Positions 38,756 to 43,239 of a stretch of 43,239 nt of DNA are shown piece by piece (position 1 is the first letter of the stretch; each line of letters starts with the position of its first letter). The notes below the pieces were generated by a model. That model had not been told where the DNA came from. It made no database searches and worked only from the letters and a program-made list of their open reading frames with translations. Origin of the DNA: a virus; IMG/VR virus record IMGVR_UViG_3300022188_000021, positions 1 through 43,239 of that record. One strand, 5' to 3'. Position numbers and translations under genes: made by a program.

Positions 38756-40082
38756 AATTGTTGAATAAGTTATTCACCTTAACAAGAAAAGAATCTTTAT
38801 ATGCTTTAGTCAGTTCAAAACCAACAGCTGACATTCCTAGTTGATGAGCACTTATCAAACCATTGCCTGAGCCGAGGAAGGGGATTAAAACCCTTGAGCC
38901 TTTAAAAGCAAAGGTTTCATAGATTTCAGTAGTTAACTCGACAGGCCTTTCTGTTGGATGAACCTTTTTCATCGCAGGGAGAGGATTAAAAGAAAAAACA
39001 TTAGACCTTCCAGCTTTGTTAATAACTGGTTTTCCTTTCCTTGCATAGAAAAATAGTTCATAACTATTTGCGAGTTTAAAGTTTGGATTATTAGTTTGAC
39101 CACTCCCTTTGTTCCAAACCCCGCAGATTCTAGAGGTTTCAAAACCTGCTTTTGTTAACTCTTGGTAAATCGTTTCAAACCAAGGCTCAGGTGCAAACCA
39201 GCAGATGAGCCAACTATGTTGTGCCATAACTCGATAACATTCTTTGAAAAGATTGGAGAGAAAATCTTGATATTTTTCCTTGGGAATTTCATTGTAGTCA
39301 GTGATTAAGTGTTTGTCTTTTATATTACTATTCGAACGCTTGATTTCTTTCAAGTCTATTGCATAAGGAGGGTCGATTTCTACGAGATGAAAAACCTCAT
39401 TAGGGATTTCTTTAACTCCTTCAAAGAAATCTTTTATAATAAAAGAGTTGGACAACTTCTTTAATTCAACGGAAGATTTTTCTTTAAGTTTTTTAGCAAT
39501 AGATTCTTTAACTACCGCTTCATCAATTTGTTTTAATAATTTAGTTGCATCTTTCTGAGTCTTACAATCCTCAAAGAGTTCTGGAAACTTTTCCCTTGCC
39601 TCAGCTCTTTTAATTGCCATAGAGACACTGGCTTTAGATAGGCCACCAATTAGTTCCCCAGTATCTTTAATCCCCCATCCTTTGTCAGTAGGGCCTGCAG
39701 ATTTTTCGCCTTTAAGTTTTTGTTGCATTCTGTGGATTTCAAGAGTTAGTTTATCCAACTCCCAATATTCCATGTCTTTTCGATGGAAGTTTTCAGACTT
39801 CTCAATTACTTTCATTTCGAGTTCTGACAAGTCGTGGTTGTAAAATCTTACAGGAATTTCTTTTACATTATTCTTTTTTAAAACAGTGAAACGTCTGCCT
39901 CCGGCGAGAAGTGTGTAAGTTCCATCTTTGTTATCTTTTACAGCTAAGGGAGTTATCAAACCACTTTCTTTCATATTTTCTTCAAGACTTTTTATGTCAC
40001 CTAGTTCCTCCCTAGCCCTTTCTCCAACTATTATTTTCTCAATAGGAATCATCCCTACTTTGCCAACTTCAATTTTGCTCAT
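38754..40082 (-). CDS. ParB-domain/DNA methyltransferase fusion
   Basis: A 442-residue fusion. Residues 5-110 are a ParB/Srx-type N-domain with 'LLAGGRRF' (61-65) and 'ENFHR' (97-101), the ParB CTP-binding motifs. A helical part at about 130-200 contains 'DTGELIGGLSKASVSMAIKRA', an HTH-like segment. The C-terminal 230 residues form an N4/N6 methyltransferase: DPPY at Asp237 (motif IV) precedes FLGSG at Phe402 (motif I), a beta-class order. ParB-methyltransferase fusions are known in phages. The target is not visible. It could bind the dispersed palindromes, or protect phage DNA from restriction. Confidence 0.85.
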   Translation of the reverse strand: MSKIEVGKVGMIPIEKIIVGERAREELGDIKSLEENMKESGLITPLAVKDNKDGTYTLLAGGRRFTVLKKNNVKEIPVRFYNHDLSELEMKVIEKSENFHRKDMEYWELDKLTLEIHRMQQKLKGEKSAGPTDKGWGIKDTGELIGGLSKASVSMAIKRAEAREKFPELFEDCKTQKDATKLLKQIDEAVVKESIAKKLKEKSSVELKKLSNSFIIKDFFEGVKEIPNEVFHLVEIDPPYAIDLKEIKRSNSNIKDKHLITDYNEIPKEKYQDFLSNLFKECYRVMAQHSWLICWFAPEPWFETIYQELTKAGFETSRICGVWNKGSGQTNNPNFKLANSYELFFYARKGKPVINKAGRSNVFSFNPLPAMKKVHPTERPVELTTEIYETFAFKGSRVLIPFLGSGNGLISAHQLGMSAVGFELTKAYKDSFLVKVNNLFNN

Positions 40083-40084
40083 TT

Positions 40085-40279
40085 TTAAACTCCTAAGATT
40101 TTTAAGATTTCATTAACTTGGTTACTGTCAAGATTTGAAATAGCTTTTTTCTTCGTAGAAGGACTCCGCCTTTTTTTCACAGGCACTCTTCTCGATAACC
40201 TTATTTGTCTTAAAAGTTCAAGATTTTCATCTTCGGATAAATCCAAGATAGATTTAATATCAAGGTCTTCAAGCTTCAT
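40085..40279 (-). CDS. Hypothetical small basic protein
   Basis: A 64-residue protein with a basic central patch (RRVPVKKRRSPSTKKK) flanked by short helices (LDLSEDENLELLRQI; NQVNEILKILGV). It lies two bases before the ParB-methyltransferase start and overlaps the upstream gene by 11 bases, hence a coupled set. It may bind DNA. Family unknown. Confidence 0.55.
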   Translation of the reverse strand: MKLEDLDIKSILDLSEDENLELLRQIRLSRRVPVKKRRSPSTKKKAISNLDSNQVNEILKILGV

Positions 40280-40514
40280 TTTTGTTCTCCTTTTTAATTC
40301 TTAATGAAGGTAAAGCTTCTTTTGGCTTTATTTTCTTTTCAAGAATTAAACCAATAGCCATGCCTCCGTATTCTTCTAATAAATCCAAGACATCATCTAA
40401 AATAATTGAAAATAAGGCCTTCCTTATTCCATGAGTTGATAGTAGTAAATCAGCTTTTCGTTTTTGCTCTTCGGTAATTTCAAAGGTAAATCTTGGTCGG
40501 TAATCTTCAAGCAT
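40269..40514 (-). CDS. Ribbon-helix-helix-like small protein
   Basis: An 81-residue protein. The N-terminal sequence 'RPRFTFEITEEQKRKADLLL' (strand then helix) and 'IRKALFSIILDDVLDLLEEYG' (second helix) fit a ribbon-helix-helix fold like Arc/CopG repressors, with a basic C-terminal tail. A dimer would bind DNA via the strand pair. It lies upstream of the ParB-methyltransferase. It overlaps the dCMP deaminase end by eight bases. A candidate binder of the palindromes. Confidence 0.6.
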   Translation of the reverse strand: MLEDYRPRFTFEITEEQKRKADLLLSTHGIRKALFSIILDDVLDLLEEYGGMAIGLILEKKIKPKEALPSLRIKKENKNEA

Positions 40515-41067
40515 TTTTAGTTTCCTCCTCTTTGAAAAATTCTCTGATAATTAAGTCTGAGTTATCTACAATATATTCAGATAAAGAGTCATAAAAAATA
40601 AGTTCTTTTACCACTATCATTTTAATGCCTGAGTTAATAACTGCTCCAAGACAATTTTTGCAGGGGATGCAAGAGTTGATATACAAAGTTGCTCTTTCAA
40701 CTGATACACCAATTCTTGCGGCATTAGTTATTGCATTCATCTCTGCATGTTGAGCTGGACAAAGTGATAGTCCTTCGTTACTTTTATATTCAAGAAGTTT
40801 TCTTGGACAAGTTATTTTAACATCTAGGTCATCATAAGTAGATTTAAAAACTTCTGTGTCAAATACTTTTTTCAAAACTTTGTCTTTTAAAGCTCTTTCT
40901 TTTCCACAATGAGGTACTTTCCTAGGAGGGCCATTGTAGCCGGTTGAAATAACTATGTTATCCCTAGCTATCACAACACCTATTTTGCGACTCAGGCAAG
41001 GTGACTCTTCACTTATTGTTACACAAAGATTTAAAAAATACCTGTCCCATTTTTTACTTGCTGTCAT
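40507..41067 (-). CDS. dCMP deaminase
   Basis: A 186-residue zinc enzyme that converts dCMP to dUMP, feeding thymidylate. The start at 41067 is taken (AAGAAAAGG upstream) over a TTG thirty bases earlier that sits in palindrome copy 16. Zinc-binding and catalytic residues are visible in 'PAQHAEMNAI' (His and Glu) and 'CIPCKNC' (two Cys). 'GYNGPPRKVPHCG' is the substrate loop. No thymidylate synthase or kinase is seen in the genome, so it would complement host enzymes. It lies between the SSB-like gene and the small RHH-like gene. Confidence 0.88.
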   Translation of the reverse strand: MTASKKWDRYFLNLCVTISEESPCLSRKIGVVIARDNIVISTGYNGPPRKVPHCGKERALKDKVLKKVFDTEVFKSTYDDLDVKITCPRKLLEYKSNEGLSLCPAQHAEMNAITNAARIGVSVERATLYINSCIPCKNCLGAVINSGIKMIVVKELIFYDSLSEYIVDNSDLIIREFFKEEETKNA

Positions 41068-41086
41068 ATCAAGTTTTCCTTTTCTT

Positions 41087-41111
41087 AGATTGTTCAATTT
41101 TTGAACGAACT
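41087..41111. repeat. 25-bp dispersed palindrome, copy 16
   Basis: Arms AGATTGTTCAA and TTGAACGAACT around TTT, between the SSB-gene stem-loop and the dCMP deaminase ribosome site. Confidence 0.85.
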
Positions 41112-41150
41112 AATTAGACCCCACCTCATAAAAAGAGGCAGGGTCTAATT
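41112..41150 (-). terminator. Stem-loop after the SSB-like gene
   Basis: AATTAGACCC pairs with GGGTCTAATT, with an inner CCTC/GAGG pairing inside. No strong T-run follows, so it may serve as a partial terminator or 3' stabiliser between the abundant SSB-like protein and dCMP deaminase. Confidence 0.65.
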
Positions 41151-41162
41151 TAGTTTCAAAGA

Positions 41163-41579
41163 CTAATTACCAGTTACATATTTGGAAACTGTGTTCTGTT
41201 CCCCATAGTCATTGCTCTTGCGAACACCGACTATTACCCATCCCTCGAGACCAACAAGGTCATCTGTCCAACTGAAGGGCTTTGAATAATCAAGACCAAA
41301 TGCCTCTGCAAAGGTCTTGAATCTATAAATAGCCCGCTGGGCAGCCTTTGGGTCAAGCTTGTCACGGTCTGCGAGGTCCCAGAAGAAGTCTGTGAACTCA
41401 ATGACCATAGGGTCATCAGGTACATCGAAAACAGGCATGTACCATTTAGCTCCGTTTTTGTCACTTGTTCCCTCATTTACGGCAACTATCCTCGCCTTTA
41501 CCTCAGACCCACGAGGAAGGATTTTAGGTGCTTCTGCGGTTTCGATGTCTTTTTCAAGGTCACTGTAATCGGTAAGCAT
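41163..41579 (-). CDS. SSB-like / DUF669-type DNA-binding protein
   Basis: A 138-residue protein with N-terminal 'EAPKILPRGSEVKARIVAVNEG' and 'GAKWYMPVFDVPDDP', the beta-barrel entrance typical of phage single-strand binding proteins and DUF669 family members, followed by a helical 'AAQRAIYRFKTFAEAFGLDYSKPF' and a final strand 'LEGWVIVGVRKSNDYGEQNTV'. It lies between the Sak4-like ATPase and dCMP deaminase, as expected for an SSB working with the recombinase. Codons are GC-richer than in its neighbours, consistent with high expression. Confidence 0.7.
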   Translation of the reverse strand: MLTDYSDLEKDIETAEAPKILPRGSEVKARIVAVNEGTSDKNGAKWYMPVFDVPDDPMVIEFTDFFWDLADRDKLDPKAAQRAIYRFKTFAEAFGLDYSKPFSWTDDLVGLEGWVIVGVRKSNDYGEQNTVSKYVTGN

Positions 41580-41642
41580 TTGTTTTTCTCCTTTTAAATT
41601 GTTTTTGGTTGGTTAGTTAGTTGACTCTACAGCTGCTTTTGA

Positions 41643-41675
41643 CTACTTTTTCTTAATCATTTATCACCTCCTTTC
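41643..41675 (-). promoter_or_regulatory. Consensus Shine-Dalgarno with a five-codon leader ORF
   Basis: The minus strand has GAAAGGAGGTGATAA (41661-41675), identical to 4552-4566, and a start codon immediately after with the peptide MIKKK and a stop (41643-41660). It lies about 65 bases before the SSB-like gene start. It may act as a ribosome-loading or mRNA-stabilising element. Confidence 0.6.
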
Positions 41676-41691
41676 ATTAAATATGATAAGG

Positions 41692-41973
41692 TTAAAGTTC
41701 TAAATTGTCCAAGATTTTAGTGATTTTTAAATGGCTGTTAAGAATACTATTGTAACAAACATTTATTTCATAAGCTAATGGAACAAGAGGGGTTTCAGGA
41801 TCTCTAGGGCTTTTAGAGTCAACAGCAAAGTCATTACATACAGGAGCTAACTTTTCCATTAGTTCATCAACTGCGGTATTTAATTCTATTGCTACATCTC
41901 TTAAGTTACTTAATTGAACAGGTATTTGAAATTCTCTTTCTGGAACGGCTTCTTTTATAATGCTCTTTTCCAT
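41692..41973 (-). CDS. Hypothetical protein
   Basis: A 93-residue helical protein (LSNLRDVAIELNTAVDELMEKLAPV; NVCYNSILNSHLKITKILDNLEL) with a polar middle. It sits between the Sak4-like ATPase and the SSB-like protein, which suggests a role in recombination or replication, but there is no family match I can give. Preceded by AAAGGAAA. Confidence 0.6.
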   Translation of the reverse strand: MEKSIIKEAVPEREFQIPVQLSNLRDVAIELNTAVDELMEKLAPVCNDFAVDSKSPRDPETPLVPLAYEINVCYNSILNSHLKITKILDNLEL

Positions 41974-41997
41974 CTCATTTTCCTTTCTTAATTTTAA

Positions 41998-42867
41998 TTA
42001 GTTGAAACAACTATCATTTATTTCCTTCTTTTTCCTCACCCCCCCTTTCAAATCAAGTTTTGGCTTATCTTCCCATTTCAAACCTGCTTTTTTCAGAAGA
42101 GCTTTAATATCAGGCTCTTCGACAGAAGATAAGTTGCTATTAGCTTTTAACCTAGAACGGGCAACATAAGTTCCAGAGGCATCTATTAGCATTTTCCTTC
42201 TAACCCCTCCAGGGGCTTCTTCTGCTATTAAAACATAGATTTCATCAAACAAAAGAGGTATTGTCACAACTGCTTGACCAGTAGTGTAAAAGCGGTATTT
42301 TACGTTTTTCCTCGTAATGCCTGTTTTTGTATCTATGCTTATAACATCTTCTATTGCCCTAAGATGGCCAGTAAGGATGAAGTCACAAGGTAGGGACATT
42401 AACTTCTTAATATAATTAACCATCATAGTTTTCTGTGGCATATAGTCTTTGCCCCAATTAGGTGCTTCACCTGCCTGACCACGTGAGTTGAGTTGATAAT
42501 TCATTATTGCATCTCCAAATGTTGTAGCACTGTCAATGCAATAAGTTCCAAACTGTTCAAAGTAACCTATCTGCAGACGCAAGTCAGTTGCCTTCATCCA
42601 TTTTGCGAACTTATCTGGATTCATAGGGTCATCAGCTTCCCATTGAGTATCTGCGATTACATCACCTTTTTCAATCAAATCTCTTAAACACTTTGTTCCG
42701 CCAGGGTCGAAGGAGTCTATGTGAATAGGTTTACGAGCAGTTCGGAGTAAGTAAGTTTTTCCAGCATTAGTTTCTCCAGTAATCAAGGCGCTAAAGCGTT
42801 TTTGCAAAGGGTCGTTTTTGTAATAGTTAATTACATTCTGTAGTTCTTTTTTACTATCATAAGCCAT
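41998..42867 (-). CDS. Sak4-like RecA-fold ATPase
   Basis: A 289-residue P-loop ATPase: Walker A 'GETNAGKT' (31-38, Lys37), a conserved 'HIDSFDPGG' at about 49-57, and Walker B-like 'YCIDSATTFGD'. It closely resembles phage nucleotide-binding proteins of the Sak4 group, which act as single-strand annealing or strand-exchange proteins. With the SSB-like protein and the Cas4/RecB-like nuclease it forms a recombination module. No other recombinase was seen. Its start overlaps the DUF3310 gene end closely. Confidence 0.8.
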   Translation of the reverse strand: MAYDSKKELQNVINYYKNDPLQKRFSALITGETNAGKTYLLRTARKPIHIDSFDPGGTKCLRDLIEKGDVIADTQWEADDPMNPDKFAKWMKATDLRLQIGYFEQFGTYCIDSATTFGDAIMNYQLNSRGQAGEAPNWGKDYMPQKTMMVNYIKKLMSLPCDFILTGHLRAIEDVISIDTKTGITRKNVKYRFYTTGQAVVTIPLLFDEIYVLIAEEAPGGVRRKMLIDASGTYVARSRLKANSNLSSVEEPDIKALLKKAGLKWEDKPKLDLKGGVRKKKEINDSCFN

Positions 42868-42868
42868 T

Positions 42869-43111
42869 TTAGTTCTCCTTTTTTATCTTTTCATTATCTA
42901 TATAAAGCAATGCCCAGTGGATATAAGCCATTGCTTTTTCCAAGTCACGTTTCTTACCTTCAATTCTACGAGATTTGAAATTAAATCTGCTTACATACTT
43001 AATGACATTACCTAGGCAATATCCAAGGTATTGTTCTGGAGTTAGTTTTGCCTTAATGATGTCAATAGTTTCTATTCCACCTGCGTCGTAATACTTTGAT
43101 TTATCTTTCAT
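42869..43111 (-). CDS. DUF3310 protein
   Basis: An 80-residue protein of the DUF3310 family (phage nucleotide-kinase-associated type): 'YYDAGGIETIDIIKAKL', 'YCLGNVIKYVSRFNFK' and 'DLEKAMAYIHWALLYI'. The family is widespread in phages, with no proven role. It lies between the nuclease and the Sak4-like ATPase in the circular gene order. A partial second copy appears at 1-97 because of the terminal repeat. Confidence 0.85.
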   Translation of the reverse strand: MKDKSKYYDAGGIETIDIIKAKLTPEQYLGYCLGNVIKYVSRFNFKSRRIEGKKRDLEKAMAYIHWALLYIDNEKIKKEN

Positions 43112-43239
43112 TTTTTTTTTTTACCTCCCAGGTAATTCCAAATCTTTTTTATTCGTAGTATCCATTTCCGAGGGATTCCAAAACTCTGTTTTAAACCCTA
43201 ATGGAACCTCATCACAGTGTTGAAGTGGATTTGTCCAAG
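43015..43239. repeat. Right copy of the terminal direct repeat
   Basis: 225 bases matching 1-222 with three extra T in one homopolymer (43112-43120 region). It closes the molecule into a unit of about 43,014 bp. Confidence 0.95.
43121..43239 (-). CDS. Cas4/RecB-like nuclease, C-terminal part (duplicate of 104-1099)
   Basis: The last 38 codons and the stop of the nuclease gene, cut by the window edge. The same gene is complete at 104-1099, and this is the repeat copy. Confidence 0.9.
   Translation of the reverse strand, partial: WTNPLQHCDEVPLGFKTEFWNPSEMDTTNKKDLELPGR

Overview
The window looks like one complete tailed-phage genome rather than a piece of a chromosome. Its last 225 bases (43015-43239) repeat its first 222, differing only in the length of one T-run (9 versus 12). 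The sequence therefore closes on itself, with a unit of about 43,014 bp. It is AT-rich, densely packed, and most genes have strong GGAGG-type ribosome sites. There is no tRNA, rRNA, integrase or phage RNA polymerase that I can see. The gene set suggests a podovirus-like virion: portal, acidic scaffold, capsid, adaptor, beta-propeller tail proteins, and a run of ejection-type proteins ending in a 1996-residue polyvalent protein, with no tape measure or sheath. The host cannot be named from the sequence.

Layout. Two divergent blocks leave a control region at about 8.3-9.9 kb and converge at 34,044-34,047. The minus block, read leftwards from 9,414 and continuing across the closure to 34,044, holds: a stand-alone small gene (9058-9414); a ribbon-helix-helix-like protein next to iteron arrays that look like a replication origin; many small accessory genes; ATP-dependent DNA ligase; a HIRAN protein; a Cas4/RecB-like nuclease; a DUF3310 protein; a Sak4-like ATPase; an SSB-like protein; dCMP deaminase; a ParB-methyltransferase fusion; a uracil-glycosylase/DNA polymerase A fusion interrupted by a 312-residue intein; and a DUF3987 helicase-like protein. 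The plus block, 9,883-34,047, holds terminase, lysis genes, a beta-helix protein, portal, scaffold, capsid, tail and ejection proteins.

Control signals. Three host-type promoters with a 17-bp spacer and a TGn extended -10 are visible: two on the minus strand (4477-4505, 7406-7434) and one on the plus strand (9806-9834, before terminase). Two of them lie within or beside clear dyad operators. Several genes with strong expression signals end in hairpins.

The most unusual feature is a family of 16 copies of a 25-bp interrupted palindrome (11-bp arms, 3-bp centre). Copies occur across the whole genome, mostly exactly at gene ends, on both arms, in the putative origin, at the convergent junction, and twice inside reading frames. 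The half-sites vary independently, which points to a DNA-binding protein rather than an RNA hairpin. The ParB-methyltransferase and the two ribbon-helix-helix-like proteins are the candidate readers.
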